Source: Rhizobiales bacterium Ga0077537 (GTDB lineage: Bacteria > Pseudomonadota > Alphaproteobacteria > Rhizobiales > Hyphomicrobiaceae). From it: 64,000 bases of DNA. The notes beneath the pieces were generated by a model, which saw nothing but the letters and a program-made list of their open reading frames with translations, made no database searches and was not told the DNA's origin. This document shows, piece by piece, positions 36,555 to 44,990 of the stretch (the first letter of the stretch is position 1; each line of letters starts with the position of its first letter). The stretch is from assembly GCA_001464955.1 (NCBI GenBank), contig LNEM01000030.1, positions 248,001 to 312,000 on the forward strand. Reading direction: 5' to 3'. Both the position numbers and the translations under genes were made by a program.

Positions 36555-36724
36555 GGTTTCCTCCTTGTCGTCTTGTTGGCGGCCCCCGACTGTCCGACGG
36601 CGACGGCGGATTGTAAACCGCGGAGCACCGGGCACGACGCTCTGACCCGCCTTCCTCCTGCCACCCGAATCAGTCGATAGATGCCGATGCAATCGATCGA
36701 TCAGGCAGAGGCGCGAGTGCAGCC

Positions 36725-37714
36725 ATGACAGAGCGGACCATCGAACGGCGTCGCAAGGCCGCCCCGCATGCCGATCAGGCCCCGATGCTGGTGGCCGAAC
36801 CGCCGTCGAAAAAGCCGGCCACCCGCAAGAAGAGCGCTCCCACGGCGCCGGTGAAGCCGTTCGAGAAAAAGGTGATCGCCCTCGTCTACGACTTCGACGG
36901 CACCCTCTCGCCGAAGCCGATGCAGGAGTACACGTTCCTGCCGAAGATCGGCGAGGACCCGAAGGCGTTTTGGGCCGAGTCGAACAAGATCGCCAAGGAG
37001 CAGGGTGCCGATGGGCTCATCACCTACATGCACCTGATGTACAAGAAGGCGAAGGCCAAGGGCGTCCGCATCGACCGCGAGGATCTTGTAGCCCTCGGTC
37101 GCGACGTGGAACTGTTCCCGGGCGTCGAGAGCTGGTTCGACGAGATCGCGGAGTACGTGCGTATCGCAGCCGAGACGCACGGCATCACGCTCCGTCACTA
37201 CCTCGTGTCCTCGGGACTCACCGAGATCATCGAGGGGACGAGCATCTACCCCCGCTTCCACAACGTGTTCGCGTCGGAATACTGGTTCGACGCCTACGAC
37301 CTGCCCTATCCGAAGCGGGTGATCACCGACACCGGCAAGACGCAGTACCTGTTCCGCATCAACAAGGGCGTCGAGAACCTCGGCGACAGCATCAACGACC
37401 ACATGCCCGAAACGGTGCGGCCGATCCCGTTCTCGAACATGATCTACTTCGGAGACGGCGAGACCGACGTCCCGTCCATGGCCGTGATGCGGAAGAACGG
37501 CGGCTATGCCGTCGCCGTCCACGGACCCGGCAAGCAGCGCCAGAAATGCGTCGATCTGTTCAAGGCCGGCCGCTGCGATTTCTTTGCCCAGGCCGACTAT
37601 CGCCGCGGCTCGGACCTGTTCCGCCGCACCTGCCTGCTGCTCGACCGCATCCTCGCCGACATCCGCGTCCGCGAGGAAATGTGGCGCCTCGAAAAGGCAG
37701 CGGCGAAGGCTTGA
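36725..37714 (+). CDS. HAD-superfamily phosphatase (PSP-like) with basic N-terminal tail
   Basis: A 329-residue haloacid-dehalogenase-type phosphatase. Motif I DFDGT (nucleophile Asp in VYDFDGTLSP), motif II SSG (YLVSSGL), motif III lysine (PKRVITD) and motif IV GDGETD (YFGDGETDV) are complete. The first roughly 45 residues are rich in Lys, Arg, Ala and Pro and probably disordered. The helical cap type resembles phosphoserine phosphatase-like HADs, but the substrate is unknown. It is divergent from the DUF35 gene with about 170 bp between. Confidence 0.87.
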   Translation: MTERTIERRRKAAPHADQAPMLVAEPPSKKPATRKKSAPTAPVKPFEKKVIALVYDFDGTLSPKPMQEYTFLPKIGEDPKAFWAESNKIAKEQGADGLITYMHLMYKKAKAKGVRIDREDLVALGRDVELFPGVESWFDEIAEYVRIAAETHGITLRHYLVSSGLTEIIEGTSIYPRFHNVFASEYWFDAYDLPYPKRVITDTGKTQYLFRINKGVENLGDSINDHMPETVRPIPFSNMIYFGDGETDVPSMAVMRKNGGYAVAVHGPGKQRQKCVDLFKAGRCDFFAQADYRRGSDLFRRTCLLLDRILADIRVREEMWRLEKAAAKA

Positions 37715-37739
37715 GCGGTTCGCCCGCGCCCGAAGCGCC

Positions 37740-38723
37740 CTACCCCCTATAATTCGCGTACTGCCCCTTCGGCATGTACCGCTCGAGATACTGCGGCACG
37801 ATGGAGCTGATGGCATGCGGTGCCGTGATGCCGAGCCCGGCCAACGTCCGGCCCTCGCTCTCGGCCGCGGTGCTCACCACGTTGTCGGACTTCAGCATGC
37901 GCACCTGATCGGCGGTGATCGGCCGTAGCCCCGACGGCAGGATCGACGTCACCGTGCCGAGCAGCGACGCTGCCCAGAACGGCATCGGCATGAAGCCGCG
38001 GTCACGCCCGGCATAAGCGAGCGTGCGCTCGAGCAGCTTCCGGAACGTCTGCACTTCCGGCCCGCCGAGCTCGTAGACAGTACCAGGCCGCGCCTTGCCC
38101 TCGGCTGCCGCAACGATCGCCGCCGCGACATCGCCGACGTAAACAGGTTGGAACTTCGTCCGCCCGCCGCCGATCAGGGGCAGCAGGGGCGCCTGTGTCG
38201 ACATCGCGGCGAAGCGGTTGAAGAATTCGTCCTCCGGCCCGAAGATGATCGAGGGACGCAAAATGACTGCTTCCGGAAACTCGGCCAGCACAGCCGCCTC
38301 GCCGGCGGCCTTCGTCCGGCCGTACTGTCCGGCCGAATTGGCGTCGGCGCCGATGGCAGACACGTGGATCATGTGCTCGGCACCGGCCGCCTTGGCGGCC
38401 CGCGCCACGGCCCGGGCGCCCTCGGCATGAACGGCCTCGAACGACTGCGCGCCGGACGACGTCAGCACACCCACGAGATTGACCACGATGCGGGCCCCAT
38501 CGACGGCGCGCGCGACCGAATCCGGATAGCGGAGATTGGCTTGCACGGCGTGGATCTGGCCGACGCCACCCATCGGTTGCAGATGGCCGGCAAGATCGGG
38601 GCGCCGGACTGCGGCTCGCACCCGGTAGCCCTTGCGCACCAGCGCCCGGACGGTATGGCGACCGACAAAGCCGGACCCGCCGAAAACCGTCGCCAATGCG
38701 CCCTGCTCCCACGTCGCCGCCAT
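37740..38723 (-). CDS. NAD(P)H-binding Rossmann protein, complex I NDUFA9-like
   Basis: A 327-residue atypical short-chain dehydrogenase-type protein. The nucleotide-binding GGSGFVGRHTVRAL near the N-terminus, the reduced active site around YGRTKAAGE and the late LGGPEVQTF fit the NDUFA9/complex-I-accessory group conserved in alphaproteobacteria. It may stabilise NADH dehydrogenase or act as an NAD-binding assembly factor. Catalysis is doubtful. The ATG at 38723 gives the family's usual start. It is the last chromosomal gene before tRNA-Leu and the integrated element. Confidence 0.88.
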   Translation of the reverse strand: MAATWEQGALATVFGGSGFVGRHTVRALVRKGYRVRAAVRRPDLAGHLQPMGGVGQIHAVQANLRYPDSVARAVDGARIVVNLVGVLTSSGAQSFEAVHAEGARAVARAAKAAGAEHMIHVSAIGADANSAGQYGRTKAAGEAAVLAEFPEAVILRPSIIFGPEDEFFNRFAAMSTQAPLLPLIGGGRTKFQPVYVGDVAAAIVAAAEGKARPGTVYELGGPEVQTFRKLLERTLAYAGRDRGFMPMPFWAASLLGTVTSILPSGLRPITADQVRMLKSDNVVSTAAESEGRTLAGLGITAPHAISSIVPQYLERYMPKGQYANYRG

Positions 38724-38922
38724 GGCTCGCCGCTCCCGCACCTTGTGAGACCCGCGCCGGGCCTCGATCGTTGGTTCTGTTGACGTGCAGCAATACATGG
38801 CTGCCGCCGCCCCCTCAAGCGCGCGCCTCGGCGCACCCGTCCACGCCGGCCAGCCCACGCCGCCCGGCGCCGCAACCACCATTTGACATTTGGCCCCGAG
38901 CGCCCTACGTGGTGGCCCTCAG

Positions 38923-39007
38923 GCCCAGATGGCGGAATTGGTAGACGCACCAGTTTCAGGTACTGGCGGGTAACACCGTGGAGGTTCGAGTCCTCTTCTG
39001 GGCACCA
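38923..39007 (+). tRNA. tRNA-Leu (anticodon CAG), CCA encoded
   Basis: A class II tRNA with acceptor GCCCAGA/TCTGGGC, anticodon arm CCAGT-TTCAGGT-ACTGG with CAG at 38957-38959, a short variable arm, the T-loop TTCGAGT and an encoded ACCA. A tyrosine recombinase gene starts 173 bp after it, in line with use of the tRNA 3' end as the integration site. Confidence 0.96.
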
Positions 39008-39098
39008 CTTTAGGCACGGCTGGACATCTGCCAGATCGTTGATATCACTGAAAAATCCATAGACTTCCGCATCGTACAGCCCGAGCAATCGGGCCTAC

Positions 39099-39137
39099 TG
39101 TGCTACATTGGTGTGCCACATTGCTGTGACACATCGG
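39099..39137. repeat. Three tandem 13-bp repeats upstream of the integrase
   Basis: Head-to-tail copies TGTGCTACATTGG, TGTGCCACATTGC and TGTGACACATCGG (39099-39111, 39112-39124, 39125-39137) share TGTG-x-x-ACAT. Their place between the tRNA and the integrase start suits arm-type integrase sites, excisionase sites or an operator for int. Confidence 0.7.
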
Positions 39138-39180
39138 CGAACGGCACGGCAGGTCCGAACGAGCATCAGAACCGCCGTCG

Positions 39181-40536
39181 ATGCAAACATTCCCACCCAC
39201 TACGAAGACCGCCTTCGGCTATCAAAACGCTACCTACCTCGTTCGGCGCGGCAGCGTCTGGCAGTACCGTCGTCGCCTGCCAGCCAGCCTTGCCGCGCGC
39301 CTCGCCAAGACCGAGGTGCGTGTTTCAACGGGAGCCCGCGCGCGCACCGACGCGCTACGGGCCGCGGCCCGGATCAGCGCGGCGCTCGAAGCCGAATGGC
39401 GAAGGTTGCTTGCAACCCCCGGTGCTGCGTCTGATGGGACGGCACAGGCCTTCACCGAGGTGCTGGCGCAAGCGCAGGTCCTCGGCGTCAGCTATCTGCC
39501 TGCCGCCGAACTCGCTGCCAGCCGCCTCGAAGATATTCTTGCTCGCATCGAGCGTCTCACCAGCGAGGCGTCCCCGATCGGCGATGGCAAGCAGGTCCAC
39601 ACGACCCCCGCGGCTGTCAGCGTGGTTCTGGGTGGCGCCAGTAAGCCTCAGCTCAAGCTATCGAACCTCGTCGAGGCCTATCAGAAGCTGGCCGAGGACC
39701 AGGCCATCGGCAAGAGCGAGAAGCAGTTGAAGCAGTGGAAGGCGCGGCACATTCGTTCCGTCGAAACGCTCATCAGCCGCATCGGCGACAAGTCCCTTGC
39801 CGAGATCACCCGCGATGATGCCCTCGACTTCCGCGACTGGTGGATCGGCCGGATCAAGAACGAGGGCTACAACAAGAACTCCGCCAACAAGAATTTTGGC
39901 TGCCTCTCAGCCATGATGCGCACCGTCGACGATGCCTTCCGCCTCAATCTCACGCTGCCGTTCAAAGGCATCCGTATCGCCGGCGACAAGCATACGCCCC
40001 GGCAAGCCTACGAGCCCGACTTCGTACGTCAGCACTTTCTCGCATCCGAGAAATTCGGAAAACTCAACCCCGAAGCTTGCGCCATCATCCGCATGGTTGC
40101 GCTCACCGGCATGCGCCCGAGCGAGATCGTGGCGCTACGCGCACAGCGCATCCGGCTGACCGATCCCGTGCCCCATGTCCAGATCCGCCCCGACGCTCGC
40201 CAGCTCAAGACCGATGCGAGCGAGCGCGATATGCCGCTGGTCGGTCTAGCACTGGAAATCATGCGACAGTACCCGGACGGCTTTCCGCGCTACCGCACTT
40301 CTGCCGACGCATTTTCGGCGATCGCCAACAAGTGTCTGGATACCGCCGGCATGCGCCCGACCAGGGAGCACACCGTGTATTCCCTGCGCCACACCTTCAA
40401 GGACCGTATGATCGCCATCGGTGTGCCCGAACGCATGCAGGACGAGTTGATGGGACACACGCACAAAGGCATGCCCTACGGTAACGGCGCAACCCTCCTG
40501 CACCGCGCCGAGTGGATGGCTAAGATCTGGAGCTAA
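39181..40536 (+). CDS. int: Tyrosine recombinase/integrase (DUF6538-containing)
   Basis: A 451-residue site-specific recombinase that integrates and excises the element. The N-terminus (YLVRRGSVWQYRRRLPASL) matches the DUF6538 arm-binding domain, a SAM-like core-binding domain lies around residues 155-260, and the catalytic domain has Arg312 (TGMRPSEI), Arg403 and His404 (YSLRHTFKDR), His426 (MGHTHKG) and Tyr433 (PYGNG). The 7-residue His-Tyr spacing is typical of this subgroup. Its position directly downstream of tRNA-Leu supports that tRNA as attB. The stop overlaps a small convergent gene by 17 bp. Confidence 0.93.
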   Translation: MQTFPPTTKTAFGYQNATYLVRRGSVWQYRRRLPASLAARLAKTEVRVSTGARARTDALRAAARISAALEAEWRRLLATPGAASDGTAQAFTEVLAQAQVLGVSYLPAAELAASRLEDILARIERLTSEASPIGDGKQVHTTPAAVSVVLGGASKPQLKLSNLVEAYQKLAEDQAIGKSEKQLKQWKARHIRSVETLISRIGDKSLAEITRDDALDFRDWWIGRIKNEGYNKNSANKNFGCLSAMMRTVDDAFRLNLTLPFKGIRIAGDKHTPRQAYEPDFVRQHFLASEKFGKLNPEACAIIRMVALTGMRPSEIVALRAQRIRLTDPVPHVQIRPDARQLKTDASERDMPLVGLALEIMRQYPDGFPRYRTSADAFSAIANKCLDTAGMRPTREHTVYSLRHTFKDRMIAIGVPERMQDELMGHTHKGMPYGNGATLLHRAEWMAKIWS

Positions 40537-40735
40537 CCGTCATGGAGCGGGCGCGCGCGAGCGCGTCCGTCTTCGTGTCGATCGCGGCGAGCTCCGCCTC
40601 CAGCCGCTCGAAGATCGGCAAGTAGACCTCGCCGCCTGGGCTCGCGACGATCCCCGCCACGAAGTGCAGCGCCCGTTGGATGCGCTCACGCGTGATTGGA
40701 TGACAAGCGGGCGACGACACGACGAGGCCTATCAA
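40520..40735 (-). CDS. Small hypothetical protein of the element
   Basis: The 71-residue frame encodes a plausible helical protein (ALHFVAGIVASPGGEVYLPIFERLEAELAAI). Its Ile-Phe-Glu-Arg-Leu-Glu segment is like short proteins found next to integrases in rhizobial and sphingomonad elements, from memory. It converges on the integrase, overlapping by 17 bp. No domain or function is recognised, and the start codon is uncertain. Confidence 0.5.
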   Translation of the reverse strand: MIGLVVSSPACHPITRERIQRALHFVAGIVASPGGEVYLPIFERLEAELAAIDTKTDALARARSMTVSSRS

Positions 40736-40957
40736 GACTCATGCAGCGATCGGCTCGAGACGACGCTCATGCGTGCGTCCCACCAAGGCGTACCGTGTCA
40801 CGTCGACGGAGCGTGCAGAAAGCTTGCCCGTTGCCAATGCCTCACGAGGGTGAGGTCAAACGTCTATCTCGATGTCATCGGCCACGAAGATATCGCCTTC
40901 GCGCGCCGTTTCTGGGCGTCGATGGCGATGACGGCTATTCGCCATGGGCGCAACTCG

Positions 40958-41152
40958 TCACACCAAATGCGAGGAAAGCAGCGCGCGCAACTCGCCGCCG
41001 CGTAGTGCCCCATGTGCCTGTTCGGCCGCGCTGAGTCCGGCCTGCATAGCCCACACGAGCAATAAGAACTGTGTCGCATCCGGCGGTGACGCTTCCGCTC
41101 CGTAGCCAAGATGCACGCCATGGCATAGGACGCCCGCCGGTTCGTGTGCCAC
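40958..41152 (-). CDS. Possible small hypothetical protein or gene remnant
   Basis: A 64-residue frame with a credible helical part (ATQFLLLVWAMQAGLSAAEQ). The flanks (40736-40957 and 41153-41186) look non-coding and no ribosome site is clear. It may be a decayed gene. The 450 bp from 40736 to 41186 hold no other supportable gene. Confidence 0.28.
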   Translation of the reverse strand: MAHEPAGVLCHGVHLGYGAEASPPDATQFLLLVWAMQAGLSAAEQAHGALRGGELRALLSSHLV

Positions 41153-41186
41153 AGGATCGCCATCACTGTCGGGATCAGATCTAAGA

Positions 41187-41426
41187 ATGACAAACGAAAC
41201 AACCCGAGCTTATCACACGCTCTCTCCTGTCGCGGCATGGTGGAGCGGCTTGTCGCCAGCCGAGCAGCAACAGCATCTTGCGCCGCTGGCCGCATACCAG
41301 CATGCGATGCGAGCGGTCGGCACGCCCGGTGCCCTTGCCACCCTCGCCTACTGGGAACGTGTGCGCATTTTGCACGCCTACCAGGCCCGCGAGCATCGAT
41401 CCGGGAATAACGCCATGCGTCAGTGA
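41187..41426 (+). CDS. Small hypothetical protein of the element
   Basis: A 79-residue frame with helical, Ala/Gln/His-rich character (PVAAWWSGLSPAEQQQHLAPLAAYQHAM). The WWSGLSPAE...Q pattern recalls short accessory proteins from similar integrated elements, but no family is recognised. The ribosome site is weak. It converges on the RHH partition-like gene, with 7 bp between stops. Confidence 0.48.
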   Translation: MTNETTRAYHTLSPVAAWWSGLSPAEQQQHLAPLAAYQHAMRAVGTPGALATLAYWERVRILHAYQAREHRSGNNAMRQ

Positions 41427-41433
41427 GCAGGCG

Positions 41434-41940
41434 TCAGCTCTTTCGAATGTTCGCGAGAATTTCCGGCACGCTCATCTGCCGTTCATCCGACAGCGCGCGG
41501 ATGCTATCGTAGATGGTGCGCATCTCATCGAGCAGTTCGCCCATGGTGATGTTGCGGGCGGCGGCCGTCACGCGCATCGCCTCGGCGAATTCCGGCGTCA
41601 CGCGCGCGCCGAATTGGAAGGTACGGCCACTCTTGCGATAGCGGCGGCCATAGATGCTGCGATCGGCATGGGCCTGACGCTTGGGCTGGCGCTCACGCCT
41701 GCGCGGCGCAGTGCCCCTCGCCTGCTCCGAAGCAATATTGTCGTCAGCGGCGTTCGCTTCAGGGGTGCTCTCACTATCGGTTGCGGGCGCCATCGCCTCG
41801 GGTGACGGTACTGCCTTTTGCAGCTTGTCCGGCTCGCCGACATTGTCGAGCACATCATCCGCCGGTGGCGGCGCGCCAAGACGCGGCTTCTTGATCACCG
41901 GAAACTTCTCACCGATATCAACCATCTTCTTTAGTGCCAT
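41434..41940 (-). CDS. RHH-type partition/stability protein, ParA partner
   Basis: A 168-residue protein with a Pro/Ala/Asp/Glu-rich, probably disordered first 90 residues and a C-terminal ribbon-helix-helix-like region (FQFGARVTPEFAEAMRVTAA then ITMGELLDEMRTIYD). It lies 12 bp downstream of parA in the same direction, the place of a ParB/ParG-like centromere-binding partner. It would bind the repeats upstream of parA and be moved by ParA (inference from position). Confidence 0.7.
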   Translation of the reverse strand: MALKKMVDIGEKFPVIKKPRLGAPPPADDVLDNVGEPDKLQKAVPSPEAMAPATDSESTPEANAADDNIASEQARGTAPRRRERQPKRQAHADRSIYGRRYRKSGRTFQFGARVTPEFAEAMRVTAAARNITMGELLDEMRTIYDSIRALSDERQMSVPEILANIRKS

Positions 41941-41952
41941 GCTCGCCCTCCC

Positions 41953-42633
41953 CTATCCAGCCAGCTTGCGCGCTTCAGGTGCCGCGCTTTCCCGTTCTTC
42001 CACGATCTGGCGCACCTTGCGCACGACCGAAGCCACGACCCGTGCCGCATCGACGTTGAGCGACTCCCATTTGGTCTCAAGCGCCGTCAGACCAAAATTC
42101 TGCGCATCCCCATAGCCGCGCTGCATAAACATGGAGCCCTTGATCACCTCGTAGCCGGCGCCCGTCAGATAGGCCATGCCATCCTCGATCTCCTTGGCCG
42201 CCAGAACACCATGCAGCGCGAATACCATCTTGGATTTCGGCACGCCGTGCTTCACGAGCTCATGGAACATGCGTACCGCCGGCGCCATGTCATCGATGAC
42301 GCCCTTGGTCGGTTGAATGAACAGATCGCTCGCTTCCGCGATCTCCAGCGCCATGGCTTTTGCGCGTGCCGGTCCGTCGAGCACGATGATGTCGAACTCA
42401 TCCGCACGGCGCATGGCCTGATCGGGACCCGCATAGACATCGACCGATATGTCCGGCTTGCGGCCGGATTCATGTCGCCGCTGTGCCCACTCGAACGCTG
42501 TCTGCTGTTCCTGATCGAGATCCGCGATGTGAACAGTGAGATCCTGCGCCGCCGCCACCAGCGCAATCGCACGCGCGAAGGTCGTCTTCCCTACCCCGCC
42601 CTTATGGCTGCCGAGCCCAATCACCATCGCCAT
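41953..42633 (-). CDS. parA: ParA/MinD-family partition ATPase
   Basis: A 226-residue deviant Walker ATPase. It starts VIGLGSHKGGVGKTTFARAI with the signature K-G-G-V-G-K-T-T, a switch I region HIADLDQEQQTAFEWAQ and Walker B-like DIIVLDGPAR. The short N-terminus lacks the extra HTH of type Ia ParA, so it is a type Ib-like protein that depends on its partner for DNA binding. I prefer the ATG at 42633. It forms an operon with the RHH gene. It keeps the excised, replicating form of the element in daughter cells (inference). Confidence 0.9.
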   Translation of the reverse strand: MAMVIGLGSHKGGVGKTTFARAIALVAAAQDLTVHIADLDQEQQTAFEWAQRRHESGRKPDISVDVYAGPDQAMRRADEFDIIVLDGPARAKAMALEIAEASDLFIQPTKGVIDDMAPAVRMFHELVKHGVPKSKMVFALHGVLAAKEIEDGMAYLTGAGYEVIKGSMFMQRGYGDAQNFGLTALETKWESLNVDAARVVASVVRKVRQIVEERESAAPEARKLAG

Positions 42634-42661
42634 GACGTAACCCCAATCTTGAAAACGCTTT

Positions 42662-42736
42662 GCAAGCAAAATGCTTGCCTAATGAAAACATCCGGAAATC
42701 CTGCTGCAAACATGCTGCAATCCTGATGTTTGCAGC
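42662..42736. promoter_or_regulatory. Inverted repeats upstream of parA: operator or partition site
   Basis: Two perfect inverted repeats lie directly upstream of parA: GCAAGCA/TGCTTGC with a 3-nt spacer (42662-42678) and GCTGCAAACAT/ATGTTTGCAGC (42703-42713 with 42726-42736). Both share a TGCAA core with repeats further right. They are likely binding sites for the partition protein. Confidence 0.6.
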
Positions 42737-43471
42737 ATGCTGGAGCTGCACGAGTCGGGTCAAATGATTCGGCAGGCGCTTGCGCAGATTTCAATGTCAT
42801 AGAGGAGGGTGCAATCCGCTACCTATAATGAAATGCGATAAGCAGCGACAAACGCAAAGTGCCAACCAAAGAGGCTCGCTTTTAATGCGGGCACTACGGA
42901 GCAATCACGAAGGCGTCAGTCGCTCGATAACTGGGCCGCATAGCCTTGATCAGTTATCCTTGTCGGCGGCCTCCTTCACGGTTTGCAAAGGTGCGAAGCG
43001 TCGAGGCGGGGGTTTTCCACAAGTGGCGTTCGTGATGGTGCGAAGCCTCGTGCGCCGGCGGAGGTATGGCGTGGAGATCGCATGGCGTTGAAAACAAATT
43101 GCTTGCAAATGGTTTGCTGACTGCAAACATGAAAACAGACTGCATGCAGTTTGCAAGCATGCGTTTTCAGTTTGATTGCAAATTGATGGCGCAGTGTTTT
43201 CAGAGCGTTATCAGCTTGTTTGCATGAAGAAAGCTTTTTGCTTGCTCTATGATTGCTGGATGATTGCTGGATGATTGCAGTTGTGACGTGAAACAGCGGC
43301 ACGCGAGGGTCAGACAGAGTTTTGCGACTCATAAACGGGCCACAGGACTCGCAAGGACGCGCCAAATCGGTCTGTCCGCACCCACCCTACATTCAATCGG
43401 GCCAAGGCCACTCAGCGGCCAGATTTTGACTCCGCTTCCAAATCCACGATTGACGCAAAATGGGGGAGGGG
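42737..43471. other. Non-coding, repeat-rich region between parA and repA
   Basis: No credible gene is present in this 735-bp stretch; it is AT-richer than the flanks. It holds a cluster of TTGCAA-containing motifs (43103-43108, 43151-43159 as TTGCAAGCA, 43176-43181, plus TGCAAACAT at 43122-43130) and a near-consensus DnaA box TTTTCCACA at 43013-43021. Function as a centromere (parS) or as part of the replication origin is likely. Confidence 0.6.
43249..43280. repeat. Tandem 11-bp repeat (about 2.9 copies)
   Basis: ATGATTGCTGG occurs at 43249-43259 and 43260-43270, followed by ATGATTGCAG at 43271-43280. The 11-bp period places each copy on the same face of the helix, as in protein-binding arrays. 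It lies just past the 3' end of repA. Confidence 0.65.
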
Positions 43472-44869
43472 TCACCCCTTCCCGCTGCCCTTGCGCTTCA
43501 TGTGCGTCCGCACGAAGCCGAGGAACGCAGCGTCCGGTTTGTCAGGCTGGATGCCACGCGATGCGATCCAGTTCCGCCACAGCTTCTCGAGTTCCGCAAC
43601 ATCCCAGCCGGGCGCTTCTCTAGCAGCCCGTTCATACGTCGCCGCCGATAGACCAAGGAGAGGCATGTTCGGTTGAGATGTTTCGGTCTGAACCGGCCCA
43701 CCCTTGGTGTAACGCCGGATGAAGGAGAGGAACTCTTCAGCCAAATCCGCAGGTGCTGATTTGCGCTTCTTCAACAAGCGTAGATAGGATGCCGCCAGAT
43801 CATCGAAATCAAAGCCCGCCGCAAGGTCCCGCGCGCGGCGTAATATATGTGGCTCCAGCTTGCTCAAGAAGTCGGGCGCGATTTTTGGAGCTGGCGCAGG
43901 AGAGGGTGCTGGAAGCGATGCCATAGCTGGCGTTTGATGCAACATCTCGGTCCTCTCCAATGCCGGGAGCGCAACCAGCACTTGCCGCCGCTTGACCGGA
44001 GGAGGGGAGGGCATCAAACGAATGCCGCCACGCACGATCTCGATGCGTGCCTCGGGATAGACCGCATGTGCCTTGCGCAGCGCGCCAGCAAACTCCCGCT
44101 TGAAATCCTTGTCGCTGCGATACTCCTGCCCGAACTGGTCTTTCAGGTTCCGCCAGTACAGCGTCGCGCCCTTCGGCTGCTTAATGCGCCACAGCCGATG
44201 GGCAAGCCAGGTGTAGGTATCCAGTGCGAGCGCTGAATTCTGCAGCGCCGCTATCGCGCGCGGATCGAGCGGCACCGCATGCTCGCTCAGCGTCTCGAAG
44301 AATTCGTTCGATAAACGGATGACACCCGGCCACAAGCCCAGCTGGCCATTGTCGCTCTGCGTCCACGCATCGAAGCGCTGGATGGGATCGCATTTCAGGT
44401 TCACGACCTTGCTGTCGGTCTGGTAGCCGATCTGCATGCGGCACGCAGCAAGCGCCAGCATCTGCTTCTTGAACGCGGCAAAGCTCTCACCGCTCTTCTT
44501 GATGCCGAGCCGCTCGAGGAATGCGCTCGCGCTGCGCTCCACCTCGACCTCGGGCGATTTTCGTCGCACGGCTTCCGAGCAGACATGGAACAAGACGAGG
44601 CGCGGGCGCGTGCCATAGGGGAGGGGCATGTCGTGATAGCGCATACCATCAAACCACTTGCCCGCCTCGATCAACATCGACGCGCCGCCGGTCGACCGTG
44701 TGAACTCGCGCTCTTTCACCTCGCTGCGCGGCAATCCAACCTGGCACAACACCGCATGCATGAACTCCGGCTCCTCGCTCAGCGGCTGGGCAAGCTCAAG
44801 CGCAGCATCCGTCACACGGCGCGTCAGCGGTACCAATTCACGGGGCGAGGCAATGCGTCTATCAGCCAT
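43472..44869 (-). CDS. repA: Replication initiator RepA (plasmid RepA_C family)
   Basis: A 465-residue plasmid-type initiator. The central part matches plasmid RepA proteins: RLVLFHVCSEA, then LSNEFFETLSEHAVPLDPRAI, then LALDTYTWLAHRLWRI and DFKREFAGALRKAHAVYPEA, which form the winged-helix DNA-binding region. The C-terminal 150 residues are Pro/Ala-rich with further helices. It reads away from an iteron array that starts about 120 bp upstream, the classic arrangement of an iteron-controlled replicon. It lets the excised element replicate (inference). Confidence 0.88.
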   Translation of the reverse strand: MADRRIASPRELVPLTRRVTDAALELAQPLSEEPEFMHAVLCQVGLPRSEVKEREFTRSTGGASMLIEAGKWFDGMRYHDMPLPYGTRPRLVLFHVCSEAVRRKSPEVEVERSASAFLERLGIKKSGESFAAFKKQMLALAACRMQIGYQTDSKVVNLKCDPIQRFDAWTQSDNGQLGLWPGVIRLSNEFFETLSEHAVPLDPRAIAALQNSALALDTYTWLAHRLWRIKQPKGATLYWRNLKDQFGQEYRSDKDFKREFAGALRKAHAVYPEARIEIVRGGIRLMPSPPPVKRRQVLVALPALERTEMLHQTPAMASLPAPSPAPAPKIAPDFLSKLEPHILRRARDLAAGFDFDDLAASYLRLLKKRKSAPADLAEEFLSFIRRYTKGGPVQTETSQPNMPLLGLSAATYERAAREAPGWDVAELEKLWRNWIASRGIQPDKPDAAFLGFVRTHMKRKGSGKG

Positions 44870-44990
44870 CCATCTCTCTCGAAGAATGACACGAGCCTAG
44901 CTTCGCCTGCCGGAGATGTCATGCAGTGTTCGCGGAATCACGGCCGCGATTCTCAAGCGGCATTCGGGAACAGAGGCGGGAAGGGGCGCC

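Noticed and set aside
40664-41034. Plus-strand frames between the integrase and the 41187 gene
   Set aside because: No start site, no conserved pattern, rich in Arg, His and Cys; probably decayed DNA.
42954-43365. Several minus-strand frames in the parA-repA gap
   Set aside because: They run through the TTGCAA repeats and the DnaA-like box, lack ribosome sites and give Cys/His/Phe-rich nonsense sequence.
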